A program made the position numbers and the translations under genes. A stretch of DNA of 64,000 nt from positions 1,865,689,983 through 1,865,753,982 of the forward strand of contig NC_056729.1 in the NCBI RefSeq assembly GCF_019279795.1, given 5' to 3'. Under the pieces are notes generated by a model. It did not search any database. It worked only from the letters and a program-made list of their open reading frames with translations, and was not told the DNA's origin. Below are positions 23,101 to 34,195 of this stretch, piece after piece; position 1 is the stretch's first letter, and each line of letters opens with the position of its first letter. Source of the DNA: Protopterus annectens (lineage: Eukaryota; Chordata; Ceratodontiformes; Protopteridae).

Positions 23101-24296
23101 CAGGCATCTGACTTGTCTTCTATAAAACAGAGTACAGTCTATAAGACTGCAAGTGAGACAGATTTTATTTCACATCCCTCTTCCCCGGTAAACTGATCCT
23201 CCAGGGTTAGGGGTCAGTGGCAGGTGCTATAACTTTTGTCCTGATGGCTCAGTTCTAGATGTGCATTCTTCAGTGGACTCTAGCTGTTCAGTGGTAGATT
23301 CTTCAACATCCTCTTTCCCCACCAGAAAAGCTCACTCAGGTTTTCAGAAGTTACCTGTTTGGGTGGGTACAGTCCAGTGAAGTTTGTTAGGGATATCCCT
23401 TTATATTTCCACCCTGGTGGCCACAGTGACCATGGATGCCTCCCAGTTTGGGGTGGGATTGGATTTTTGTTGGGACAGACAGTCCAAGGCATGTGGTCTC
23501 CAGAAGAGATCATTTTGCATATTAATGTTCTGGAGATGAGGCCTGTCCTCCTAGCACTGTTGGCATTTCAGGATTCCCCTTCCTCCGGGGATGATTGCTA
23601 TGTAAACAGACATGTCTGTGGTTTGGTAGATCAGCAAACAAGGGAGAACCCAATCCTATCCCCTTTGTTGAGAAGCAGTGCGAGTGTGGCCGTGGATTAT
23701 CTCCTCCATCTGCTTTCTTTTGGCAATGCACATTCTGGGGAAGTCCAGTGTGCTTGCAGACAAACTCAGCAGACCCATTCTGATGCCTCATGAGTGGCCT
23801 CGCAATCGGTTAGTGGTGGAGAGGATTTTCCGTTGATGAAGTCAACCTTGCTGCAGTCTGTTTGCCTCTCCCGACAACAACAAGTGCAGCAGGTTCTTTG
23901 CCCTGAGCACCCTCGGGGGAGTCACCAAGGGATGCTCTAGTCCATGTTTGGCCTGCTGGTCTCCTTTAAACCTATCCCCCATTCCTCTAATCCCCAGATT
24001 TCTACAGAAAGCACTTAAGTTGAAGAGCAAAGTTATCCTCACTACCCCCTTTCAGCCTCATCAGGTGTGGTTTCCCTTTCTTTGTTCTCATCGTCTGTGT
24101 CCACTTTGGGTACTGGACCCTAGTCCAGATCTAATCTCTTATCCCTCAGCGATGGCACACCTAGACATTGCACTCTTCAAACTAACCACATAGTTTCTAC
24201 AATTTCAGTAGTGTTTAGAAAGCCCAGGCTTTCCTTCCTGGTCCACCAGATTGTGCTATTATCCCAGAAAGCCACCACAATTTTATACAAGAATGA

Positions 24297-25222
24297 ATGG
24301 AAAAGATTTTCATGTTAGGACCATCAAAGAGAACTGGATCCTTTTACTGCACCTATTCCTGCTGTTCTGGATTTCCTAGCTCTGATTTTTCAGAAAGAGC
24401 TACTATTTCCACTGTCAGAGTTCAGTTAGCAGCCATCTTGAATTATCATACTGGAAACAATGCTTTTTTAGTTTCATCCAAAGTATGGAAAGCTTTCCAT
24501 AAGGGCACTTTTTTGCTTAGACCTGTAGTTAACAACCTCACTCCACCTAGGAGTCAAACCCTGTTACTGTAGGGTTTAATTGAGACCCTTTTTGAGGCAT
24601 CGGCATGTTTGATCTCAAGTTTCTGTCTTGGAAAATGTTCTTTTTAGTGGGAAGTACCTCAGCAAAATGAGTGTCTGAACTCCAAGCACACTCCTAAAAA
24701 TTCCCGTGTTTGGTTTTCCATAAAGATAGGAACTAATTGCTTTTTCTGACCAAAGTAACCTCTGAGATCAACATCAATCAGGTCATAAGTTTACCCGTTT
24801 TCTCCTCTAACTTCTCTAACAAATGTGAATACATGCTTCATCTCTTAGATTGTACAGAACTCTGTTTTTATCTCCATAGAACAAAATACTTCAGAAAAAC
24901 AGATCAGTTGTTCGTCTCCTTTGCCTCCAGCAGATTGAGAAAAACAGTTTCCAAAGTTACTGTAGCAAAGTGGGTAACATTGCATTTCACTTCATTTGTT
25001 TAAAGTAATTAAGGCCTTTCTTTGCCCAGACTTCCTAAAGCTCACTCCACTAAATCCATGGCTACTTTTGCTTTATGGTCGATAACTTCCATTGATGACA
25101 TTTGTGCTGCAGTCACTTGGTCCACTGCCGATACCTTTATTGCTTATTACAAATTGGATTTGATCTCCAAAAATAAGGCTGCTTGCCTTTGGTTCTGCGA
25201 TACTCCAAATCTCCTTCCATGA
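24297..25222 (+). pseudogene. Tyrosine recombinase region of DIRS element B (fossil)
   Basis: Recognisable blocks are LHRTKYFRKTDQLFVSFAS, VSKVTVAKWVTLHF, then AHSTKSMATFALWSI, followed by AAVTWSTADTFIAYYKLD, which aligns with the tyrosine-bearing C-terminal block of the DIRS copies at 33900-34000. It is decayed. Confidence 0.7.
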
Positions 25223-25305
25223 GGGCTGCCCAAGGTTCACGTAGCTGGGGACTCTGTCCCATCGGTTGAGGAATAAATGAAAATTTACACCATCAGATAT
25301 AAAAG

Positions 25306-25360
25306 TTATGTGCTCACCATAACTATGCGTCTGTGTTGCCGATTTTCATTCTTCCCCAAC
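25306..25360 (+). repeat. Internal complementary region of DIRS element B
   Basis: aaagttatgtgctcaccata and onward is the reverse complement of the 3' terminus at 25868-25921, with a few substitutions. The preceding ~50 bp (ttgaggaataaatgaaaatt and following) presumably complement the lost left terminus. Confidence 0.8.
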
Positions 25361-25409
25361 TTCCTGTTCTCCTTCCCCTTCCCTTTACCTCTGGGAGTGA
25401 CCTGATGGT

Positions 25410-25684
25410 GAATAAAGAACCACCATTCCATGTTTGAACCCCTATCTGTCCTATTGACTTTATTGAATAAAGAACCACCATTCCATGTTTGAGGCCCTGT
25501 CTGCCCTATTGACTTTAGTGAATAAAGAACCACCATTCCATGTTTGAGCCCCTGTCTGTCCTATTGACTTTAGTGAATAAAGAACCACCATTCTATGTTT
25601 GAGCCCCTATCTGTCCTATTGACTTTAATGAATAAAGAACCACCATTCCATGTTTGAGCCCCTATCTGTCCTATTGACTTTCAT
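25410..25684. repeat. 55-bp tandem repeat, 5 units
   Basis: gaataaagaaccaccattc starts at 25410, 25465, 25520, 25575 and 25630, a 55-bp period. The array sits between the internal complementary region and the right end of DIRS element B. Each unit contains an AATAAA hexamer. Confidence 0.95.
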
Positions 25685-25925
25685 TCCCTATTGGCTGTGG
25701 TTAGTCTTTCTACATTTGGGGCAGCAAACTTGATCTGATGTACTACAGGGTTCTGAGGAGTTATGGGTAAAGGGAGGAGTGAATTATGGGTAGAGGAAGG
25801 ACCTTGAGAGTTTGCTGTGAAAGTCTAAGTGAATGCGGCTGAGCTGGATCCTGGACCCATCAGTTGAGGAGGAATGAAAATGGACAACACAGATGAATAG
25901 TTATGGTGAGTACATAACTTTTACT

Positions 25926-26226
25926 TTTGTAAAGCAAGATGAACACTGTAGAGTATGCTCACTGTCATATTAGAACATTGTTTTCATGGTAACAGGCTAT
26001 GCTATGTTAAGGTTTAAGCAGTTCCTTGTCACTGTCTGTACCACAAGGCACAATAACCAGAAACTGGTAGTCAGGATGGCAACTGTTTTTTGTAAAACAA
26101 AAGATGCCAGTGTTTATCATTTCTTCAGTAGCAATGCTATAAATCTGAAACACCATGTGCACTTAAATGACTGATGTGGTGTTCACAATGTTGGGAATAA
26201 CTCTGTCTTTTTGTATTTCTGCACAG
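25926..26226. other. Probable intron upstream of the LRR exon
   Basis: No repeat recognised. It ends in a pyrimidine-rich tract and acceptor (tctttttgtatttctgcacag) directly before 26227. Confidence 0.4.
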
Positions 26227-26313
26227 CCTGTCAGGGAATACAATTGGAAGTGAAGGGGCAAAACATCTATCCAAGGCCCTAAAGAGTCCAAACAATAACT
26301 TACAGCAGCTACT
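26227..26313 (+). CDS. Single leucine-rich-repeat exon (NLR/ribonuclease-inhibitor type), partial host gene
   Basis: An 87-bp candidate exon with a good acceptor (pyrimidine tract plus cacag at 26222-26226) and donor (CT|gtaagt at 26314). In the frame left after one completing base it reads LSGNTIGSEGAKHL, then SKALKSPNNNLQQLL. That fits the 28-29 residue ribonuclease-inhibitor-type LRR consensus (N-x-I-G-x-x-G-A-x-x-L-x-x-A-L) found in NOD-like receptors and related LRR proteins. The exon is phase-symmetric (two bases carried in, two carried out), so repeats could be added or lost without a frame change, as is usual in such genes. No stop occurs in this frame. Which gene it belongs to cannot be said from one repeat. 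No sibling exon was found in the window, probably because introns here are huge. Confidence 0.65.
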
Positions 26314-26765
26314 GTAAGTGCCTTTGTTTTTCTTCCATTTACAGTACCACTGCTAGGATACTATGAATTATTTATCATTATGTGCATGTATGTTGTACTG
26401 GAGAATCATTTGGGAAGTTTTAAATTGAAAACAGTTACATGAGAGAGAACTTCACACTGCACAGGAGTATATTTAAACTCTTCAGATTATTCTGTCAGAA
26501 TTACAAGTAACTGGTTTTATTTCTTTCATTCCACAGCCAGTAATTGGTGAATATCTGTAGATTTGAGCAGCTGTTGTATAGTCAGGCGAGCATATTCTGA
26601 GTGTCAATATGCAGAAACCAGGAAATGTCATAACATTCAAATGTACATCTTCCCTTACCTTGTGACTTAGTTGTTCTAAAATTGTACTAGTGCATTTGTA
26701 CAAAATGTATTTTCTTACATATTGTAATAAATATTAATGTAGCTGTTCATAGGTAGTTACTATGT
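26314..26765. other. Probable intron downstream of the LRR exon
   Basis: Begins with the strong donor gtaagtgcc. No repeat or gene recognised. Confidence 0.4.
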
Positions 26766-26773
26766 ACATTAAT

Positions 26774-27084
26774 CATACCTCTCAAACTCTTAGAGCAAGA
26801 AATCTGTGTAAAGCCGTAAAGAAAAGGATGACAAAGGCCAAAAAATAGGGACAGTTTTTAAATATTGCTCTTACAAACTTAGAAAGTCGATAGAGTAACA
26901 GGTGTTGCATTAGCATGCATTTTCTGAAGGGTTTGAAGTCTGAAATTCAAATGTCTATCATTTTCTAACTTCACTCTTTAATAATTTGACACTAATTTGC
27001 CAAAAAAAAAAAATCACAATTTTATGAAAAATGGACCAAAAATCTGGACATTCTGCGAAAATCTGTACAGTTGAAAGGTATGTG
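26774..27084. mobile_element. TIR element of the CATACCTCTCAAC family, copy 2 (8-bp TSD)
   Basis: About 311 bp flanked by the direct repeat ACATTAAT at 26766-26773 and 27085-27092. The left end is CATACCTCTCAAACTC; the right end is the complement of CACATACCTTTCAACTG. The interior matches 13151-13446 along its length, with an A-run at 27002-27012. An 8-bp duplication supports a hAT-like origin. No transposase. Confidence 0.7.
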
Positions 27085-27120
27085 ACATTAATATAATTGT
27101 AATACATATTAAATGCATAC

Positions 27121-27341
27121 TTGGTAGCATTGTCGCCTCACGGTAAGACGCTGACCGGTTCGACTCTCAGCTAGAGCGTCTTCTGCGTGGAGACATGCGT
27201 GAATGGGCGTACCTTTGTTGAAGGTTGTGCATTAGGGCTGGCAACTCAGCACGTAAAAATCAACTGCCAGTCATTAGTGGACCGGAGTTCCGCTGTGGCG
27301 ACCCCTAACCGGGAAAAGCCAAAAGACACAACAACAACAAC
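27121..27341 (+). mobile_element. tRNA-derived SINE with perfect 13-bp duplication
   Basis: Flanked by the identical 13-bp direct repeat ATTAAATGCATAC (27108-27120 and 27342-27354). The 5' part has polymerase III-like boxes: A-box-like TGGTAGCATTG (27122-27132) and B box GGTTCGACTC (27157-27166). The 3' part (GCTGTGGCGACCCCTAACC, then gggaaaagcc) ends in an (ACA)n tail. From memory, such a tail resembles SINEs mobilised by RTE-clade LINEs. The intact duplication indicates a fairly recent insertion. Confidence 0.85.
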
Positions 27342-27354
27342 ATTAAATGCATAC

Positions 27355-27730
27355 AGGGCTAGTACATTCCACAGAACAATTAAGCCTGATTCTTTAACTC
27401 TTCCTGCTCTTTTAAAGATGGTTATATTATATCAGTTTGTAAATAATGTTTGAATATTTTTCTTATTGTATGTATGTTACTACATTTTCTATTACATATA
27501 TTGTATAATGTTCTGATACTTTTGTCTGTATTGCATGCTCATATACTATTACTACTTTACTACAGCAGTCGCCTGTTGATACTGACTTTGAATTCTTCTT
27601 AATATATTGCTGTTGATCTGTTATTCTTAGCCTTGTAGTCCAGGGTGCCACTGAAAAGGATCTGGCACTGAACCACCTGCCTGTTTAACAAACAAAATGA
27701 ATAAATGGGCTCATCATATTCAAACTTCTT
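27355..27730. other. Unassigned AT-rich stretch
   Basis: No supported gene or repeat. Confidence 0.35.
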
Positions 27731-27732
27731 TG

Positions 27733-28705
27733 GTCATCTATGGCTTGTTACTCTGTTACATAAATGTAACCACTGTGTCTAAGATTAGTTACATTCATTC
27801 CCATCTATGGCATGTTACTCTGGTACATAAATGTAACTACTGTATCTAAGATTAGTTACATTCATTCCCATCTATGGCATGTTACTCTGGTACATAAATG
27901 TAACTACTGTATCTATGATTAGTTACATTCATTCCCATGTATGACATGCTACTCTGTTACATAAATGTAACTATTGTATCTAAGATTGGTTACATTCATT
28001 CCCATGTACTGGTTACATAAGTGGAACCACTGTATCTAAGATTAATTAGATTGATCATTGTCTGTGTGTGGTATGTTACTCTGAAATACAAATGTAATAA
28101 TTGCAAGTAACATTATTGATCAACATCTGTGACATGTTACATAAATGTAACCACTGTATCCAAGATTAGTTTCCAAGATTAGTTACTTTGATCACCATTT
28201 GTGGCATGCTGCTCTGTTACATAGTCTCTCACATTAGTTACATTGATGACCATCTGTAGCATACTGCTGTTACATAAATGTAACCACTATATGTAAGTGT
28301 AGTTACATCGATCACCATCTGTGGCATGTTCTTCTGTCACATCAATCTAACACTACTTAACACTGATCACCATTGATCACCATCTGTGGCATTGTAGTCT
28401 GTTACATAAAAGTAACTACTGTATCTTAGATTAGTTACATTGCTCATTATCTGTGGCATGCTGCTGTGTTACATAATAGCCACTGTATCTAAGATTAGTT
28501 ATGTTGATCACCATCTCTGGGATGCTGCTGTGTTACGTAACAGTAGCCACTGTATCTAAGATTAGTTAGGTTGATAACTATCTGTGGCATGCTGCTGTGT
28601 TACGTAACAGTAGCCACTGTATCTAAGATTAGTTATGTTGATAACTATCTGTGGCATGCTGCTGTGTTACATAAATGTAACTGCTGTATCTTCAATTAGT
28701 TAATT
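27733..28705. repeat. Degenerate ~67-bp tandem repeat field
   Basis: About 13-14 diverged copies of a unit like atctatggcatgttactctg, then gtacataaatgtaactactg, then tatctaagattagttacatt. The first four are well conserved and later ones lose or gain blocks. The unit contains a near-palindrome GTTACATAAATGTAAC. It is older and more worn than the other arrays here. Confidence 0.85.
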
Positions 28706-29020
28706 TGATCACCATTGCATTATGCTCACTATTCAACAGACTCTTTTGCCTCTGATCATAATAACTATAATTATACAGATTATAACCTGTCTACTACATT
28801 ACCTCTGCAGGAGAAGTGACATTAAGAAGTGTTAAACTCATCTTTTTAATATTTAATTAGAGCTCATGTGTTTGAGGTATGTTGATGACAGCTAACTCAT
28901 TTTGAATACTATCAGTCCTTTTGCAGTGATGAATGATATTTCACATTTGCTGTGGGATGAAGCTTTTTAGTGCAACACTCCTTGCAAATCACAGGCATAA
29001 GCTCACCTGTCATATGTAAA
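28706..29020. other. Unassigned stretch before DIRS copy 2
   Basis: AT-rich; nothing recognised. Confidence 0.35.
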
Positions 29021-29045
29021 TCCTGGATGTTCATCGTGCATACAG

Positions 29046-29210
29046 CTGCAGTCATAACAGATGGGTTCTCCTGCCGTCAGGCGGGTCCTCGGTCGGCCGA
29101 ATTCCAAAGTCTAGGTCCGGCGTCGGTTGTCGTCGCTTCTTCCCTGATGTCAGTGCGACAGGGGTATAAAGGAACCAGCCGACGCCATTTTCTTCAGTCT
29201 TTCTTGCTGC
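29046..29210 (+). promoter_or_regulatory. DIRS copy 2 left ITR with CRE-like site and TATA box
   Basis: CRE-like TGATGTCA at 29145-29152 and TATA box GGGGTATAAA at 29161-29170, with the same spacing as in copies 1 and 3. The gag start lies about 170 bp downstream. The right ITR (34375-34543) has the mirror-image set (tatacccc, then TGACGTCA at about 34433-34440). Confidence 0.7.
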
Positions 29211-29339
29211 GAGGTGCCCGAAGCAGAAGGAGTTCGCAAGTGCCGGGTCGGCCAGCTCCTGAGATTACGAAAATTTGGAAACTGAAGTCTTCTTAAAAGC
29301 TTAGTACCCCATTGGGGAAACTTTTCTTGCCTCAGAGCG

Positions 29340-31115
29340 ATGTCAGACAAAGTTAATAATTGTATTTCTTGTGGGAAGCAAATACCGCATAAGGATTTCC
29401 ATTCCCTCTGTATACCTTGTTTAGGCCCAGACCACGACGTCTCAGTCTGTCGCTTTTGTGCTACATTCAACAAACGCACTATTAAGCGTCGGGCGGAGTT
29501 CGCCCAGCATTATTTTGGGAAAGCATTTAACTATACTATGTCGTCGGATACTCCGACTCCGGTTTTGTCTAAAAAACGCAAAGACAAGGACCGACACACG
29601 AGGTCCGCGGCCTCTACCGACACCACGCCAAAGCCGACTACATGTGGTCCGGTTCTCAGCGAGGCGCCTACGCAGCCCCTGACTACCGACGACACTTCTT
29701 TGACGGTGTCTCCTGTGCCCGAGGTCGCAGGCTCCTCAGCCCACACCCCGACTACAGATACCGAAGCCACTCTTGGCGTTGAAACTCAGAATGTGGACAG
29801 GTCCACCTCCACTCAAGGTGTCTTCAGACCTTCCTCTTCTTTCTCCATCAAGGCTTTCACAAAGTCTAAAGCAACCATGCACTCTAAGAGACCAGCTACA
29901 CAGGGCCCATCTCCAGGCCCCATGCCTAAGAAACAGATGCTTATAATGGCTGAGGATTTAATTACTCTTATCAGAGGTTCTCAGCCCCCACCGGACAAAA
30001 GGCCCAGAGTGGAGGAAGATTCCCCCTACTCTGATCAGGGCTCCATTATTTCCGAGCACTCTGATGATCAGGAACATTCTTACTCCCCTTTTGAAGACTC
30101 TGATGTGGAGGAGTCCATCCCTTCTGTATCCCCCCCTGAGGATTACTCATTTGGGGAAACTTTGCATACCTTAAGGGAACACTTCCACTGGGAAGGCCAA
30201 GATTATTCAGATTCCAAGAAAAGGCTCAGGGAATTTCTATTGCTACCTCAGCACAGGCCTCTGGCTATACCTCCTGTCTTGGACATCCTAGATGATGTTT
30301 ACTCGGAGGGCCTGCCTTAACCCGGACTCTGTACCTCCAGCTCCAGTTAAGCCTGACAGGTATTACAGGGTTCCTGACTCACACCATTTTCTATACAAAA
30401 GCCATGCTGCTGACCCAGAAACCATCTCACAGGGCCCCAAGGGAGTTAAGGCCTCCATTGCTAAAAATCCATTGCCTTCCGAGAGAGATTCCAGATCCTT
30501 AGAAAGGTGGGGAAAAAAGATATATACCTCGGCTACCTTATCCATGAGGGCCTTAAACTGTCAGTTTCATATGCTAAAATACCAACAGTTTTTGTTATCA
30601 CAATTGAAAAGTAAAATGCCACAACCTGAACAACCAGACTTGAAGGATTTGATGCATAGTGCAGAACAAGTGGGTAAGCATACCTTACAATGTGGTTTTG
30701 ATGCTCTAGAGGCCTCATGTAGAGCTGCTGTTACAGGATCAGTCATATGTAGGCGTGCCTGGCTCAAGGAAAAAGCCTTGCCTGATCATGTCAAAGCTAA
30801 ATTACTAGATGCCCCTCTTCAAAAGGATGTACTATTTGGAGCTAATGCTGAGGAGGTATTAAGGAAAATGGAGGAAAAAGCTAAATCAATGAAAACTGTG
30901 AAAGAATTTCTACAGGTTCAACCCCCACGTTTTAGTAGAAATTGGCCTTCCAAAAACTGGTCCTTTCCTGCCACAGACAGACCCCAAAGAGGCAGATACA
31001 GGCGCCCGAGGGGCAGAGGACAATCCCAAGGATCGTTTAGAGGCAGACAATGGCAAGCTCCTACACAAAGAGGTGGTGAGGACAACTCGCAATCTTTCAG
31101 AAAGCAAACCCAATG
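29340..31115 (+). pseudogene. DIRS copy 2 gag-like region (fossil)
   Basis: Gag-like ORF1. It opens with MSDKVNNCISCGKQIPHKDF, a Cys/His-rich module with repeated CxxC pairs likely to bind zinc. A KKRKDKDRH nuclear-localisation-like stretch, a long Ser/Thr/Pro-rich acidic region, the conserved block SVICRRAWLKEKALPDHVKA and a basic RGRGQSQGSFRGRQWQ tail for nucleic-acid binding follow. The order matches the 605-residue ORF at 47940-49757. Slightly broken. Confidence 0.85.
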
Positions 31116-33025
31116 ACTTTCCCCTTTGCATGCCAACCAGGTCTCAAATGGCAGCCCCCTTAGGAGGAAAGCTGGCATTATTTTCAAAAAATTGGCATAT
31201 TGTCACAAAGGATAAATGGATCCTGGACATTATAAACAGAGGCTACAAATTCCATTTTCACACCCTTCCAAAAATGAGAGGCATGCCAAACCTGCCACAC
31301 AATCAAAGGGCAGAGGCACAAAGGCAAATTACAGAGCTCATAAACATGAAAGCTATTCAAGAGGTACCTACGCCCGAACAAGGTCAAGGTTTTTATTCCA
31401 GGCTATTTCTGGTGCCAAGAAAGGGAAAAGATTGGAGACCTATTTTGGACCTATCCATCCTAAACACATTTCTACTCGTACCAAAATTCAAGATGCTCAC
31501 TCTACAGCAACTTCTTCCCATGCTGGGCAAGGAGTCTTGGCTGATAACATTGGACCTCAAAGAGGCATACCTGCATGTCCCAATCAGACAAAATTGCAGA
31601 AGGTACCTCAGATTTCTTGCAGATTCAACCCATTATCAGTTCTCTGCATTGCCCTTTGGCTTATCTACTGCGCCCAGAGTATTCACAAAATGTCTGGCAT
31701 CAGTAATTGCCTACTGCAGACTTCAAGGGATACAAATATACCCCTATTTGGACGACTGCCTGATCCAAGCGGACAGCAAGCACATTCTTCTGAAACATCT
31801 GGCTTATGTAATAATGTTATTGAACTCTCTGGGATACACAGTCGACAAAAAGAAATCAAGGCTGATACCCTCTCGGAAGATAATTTTCCTGGGTGCCAAT
31901 TTCGACACAAACACCCAGATGGCCTACCTCACGCCAGAGAAGCAGGGGCAACTAATTCAATACTTCAGAACACTAGCAAATTACACCAGACTGACTGCAA
32001 GGAAAATCCTGCAGGCTCTGGGATTCATGGCATCTTGCATCTTTACTAATCCCATGTGCAAGGCTGAATATGAGGAAACTACAATGGTACCTGAAAAACA
32101 TATGGTCTCAACACAGCCACAGTTTGGAAACAATAATACCACTAATTCCATGTCTGCAAAAGGAATTTCTGTGGTGGGCTCGAGCATGCCAAACAAACAC
32201 AGGTCTTCCATTCAGCAAGCCTCAAGCAAATGAAGTCATCACAACAGATGCCTCGGACTACGCCTGGGGGGCGCACATGACAGATCGGTGCATTCAGGGC
32301 AAATGGTCCCAAAAAGAAAAGCACCTGCACATCAATCAAAAAGAAATGCTAGCAGTAATAAATGCTATTATAGCTTTCATGGACCTTCTACAACCAGGTC
32401 AACTATTGATAAGAACGGACAACACCACAGTTATGTGGTACATAAACAAACAGGGAGGAACACATTCTTACCCCCTATGCAGACTGGCCATGTCACTTTG
32501 GAACATGGCCTTGGACTTACAAATGGAACTACAAGCACAGTACTTGCCAGGCAAGGAAAACACGCTGGCAGACAACCTAAGCAGGAGTATGACAGATCCA
32601 CACAAATGGAAATTGCATCCAAAAGTTTTTACAGAAATAATCCAAGAATGGGGAAGGCCAGACTTAGATCTCTTTGCCTCCCACAAAAATCATCAATTGA
32701 CAAAATTCTGCTCAAGGATCTTCCACCCAAAGGCCTGGAGAGTGGACGCTCTCTCTTTCAGTTGGACATCAATGACAGTTTATGCCTTCCCACCTCTTCC
32801 TCTGCTGCCCAAAGTTCTATTGAAGACCAGAGCAGACAGACCAAAGATGATTCTCATTGCTCCGGACTGGCCAAGGCAACACTGGTACCCACTCCTGAGG
32901 AGCCTGACGCATTCCCCACCATGGACCCTGCCTCTAATGCCTCTTCTTCTGACTCAGCACAGCTTCAAAACTCTTCACAGCCAGCTACAAACACTCAATC
33001 TAGCCGCATGGAAGATTCCTTAGCA
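31100..33025 (+). pseudogene. DIRS copy 2 RT / RNase H region (fossil)
   Basis: RT motifs RLFLVPRKGKDWRPILDLSI, LDLKEAYLHVPI, SALPFGLSTAPRVFTKCLAS and the YPYLDDCLIQ catalytic box; RNase H TTDASDYAWGAHMTD and DNTTVMWYINKQGGTHSYPL. A post-RNase H block (WGRPDLDLFASH, then LIAPDWPRQHWYPLLRSL) marks the DIRS group. The 5' edge overlaps the gag end. It is slightly broken. Confidence 0.88.
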
Positions 33026-33029
33026 TCAC

Positions 33030-34063
33030 AACAGGCCCTACTCTCCAAGGAGGTGCAGGATGTCATTTTGGAGGCCAGAAGGCCATCAACTAGAAAAGCT
33101 TACTCCGCAAAATGGAAACTTTTTTGTGTCTGGAATGAGAAAAAGGGCCAGGATCCTGGAAAACTGAATTTACCTCAAATACTACAATATTTGGCTGAAC
33201 TGCTAAGCAGTGGACTTTCTTTCTCCTCCATCAAAATCCATGCCTCAGCCATTTCTGCAGAATACAACACTGATCCACCTTTATTCTCTCACCCTCTCTT
33301 AAGACAGTTCCTCAGAGGGGCTAAGAATTTAAGACCTCCAAGGAAACAACCAATACCTGCTTGGGATCTTAATTTCATTCTGGAAAAACTGACCTTGCCT
33401 CCCTTTGAGCCAGCTGCCTCATCAGATTTGCAATATTTGTCCTGGAAAACAGCTTTCCTTCTGGCTATCACCTCAGCTTGTAGAGTTTCAGAACTACAGG
33501 CTCTCATGGCTGTCCAGCCTTTTATCATCTTCCATGAGGACAGAGTTTCCTTACGAACCAACCCGTCCTTTATGCCTAAAGTGGTATCCAGGATAGCTTT
33601 AAATCAGGCCATACATTTACCTACCTTTTATCCTAATCCTCAAAACAAAGGGGAGAGATTACTACATTCCTTGGACATCCACAGACAACTGCGTTATTAT
33701 TTGGACAGAACAAAGCCTTTCAGAAAATCAGAACAGCTCTTTGTGGCCTATGCGGTAGGAGCTCAAGGAAAGCCAATTTCCAAACAGACAATCTCAAAAT
33801 GGATAGCCCACTGCATACGCTTTTGCTATTCCTTTCATGGCAAAACTGTACCTACAGGCATTAGAACTCATTTCACCAGGGCCACAGCCACCTCTGCAGC
33901 CTTTCGCAGAGGAGTTCCTACCAAGGATATTTTGGAAGCAGCCACTTGGAGTTCTGTGCATACCTTCTCCAAGCACTACAACCTACCATTATACTCCAAA
34001 TCTAGAGCAGGCTTTGCCACTGCAGTCTTGCAGGGCATTTTGGCTCCTCCTAGTTCCACCTAG
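33030..34063 (+). CDS. DIRS copy 2 tyrosine recombinase region
   Basis: Tyrosine recombinase of about 340 residues that performs insertion in place of an integrase. The N-terminal half starts near EVQDVILEARRPSTRKAYSA. A core arginine lies in ITSACRVSELQALM. An HxxR-like block is TGIRTHFTRATATSAAF. The nucleophile candidate is the Tyr in TFSKHYNLPLYSKSRAG. The stop is followed within 100 bp by the internal complementary region. The reading frame is open from within the RNase H region, where it overlaps another frame as the family usually does. The domain itself looks complete. Confidence 0.85.
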
Positions 34064-34106
34064 TGCCTACCACCCCTTTCTTTGCTTTGGGATTCTACCT
34101 ATCTGT

Positions 34107-34195
34107 TATGACTGCAGCTGTATGCACGATGAACATAGTACAGTTTTGTACCTACCATAAATGTAGATGTTCGATTGCTAATACAGCTGCATTCC
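34107..34195 (+). repeat. DIRS copy 2 internal complementary region
   Basis: Left half (tgactgcagctgtatgcacg and following) complements the left terminus at 29026-29053. Right half (cagttttgtacctaccataa and following) complements the right terminus at 34552-34588. Confidence 0.85.

Larger units (their letters stand above)
20149..25925 (+). mobile_element. Ancient DIRS-lineage element B (fossil)
   Basis: A second, strongly diverged DIRS lineage. Parts in order are a gag-like region (about 20200-22350) with a CTSCGHKI-type Cys motif near its start, an RT trace (about 22400-23130), an RNase H trace (about 23400-23480, MDASQFGVGLDF), a recombinase region (about 24250-25220) and an internal complementary region at 25306-25360. 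The latter is the reverse complement of the right end (25868-25921), which confirms DIRS architecture. The left terminal repeat was not found. The element is heavily broken, with dozens of interruptions. Confidence 0.8.

Noticed and set aside
27121-27200. A functional tRNA gene
   Set aside because: The boxes are present, but the cloverleaf cannot be completed and the sequence continues into a SINE body and tail.
32288-33023. Long second frame overlapping RNase H in DIRS copy 2 as a separate new gene
   Set aside because: It is the upstream extension of the recombinase frame, an overlap the family is known to use; no distinct domain is seen in it.
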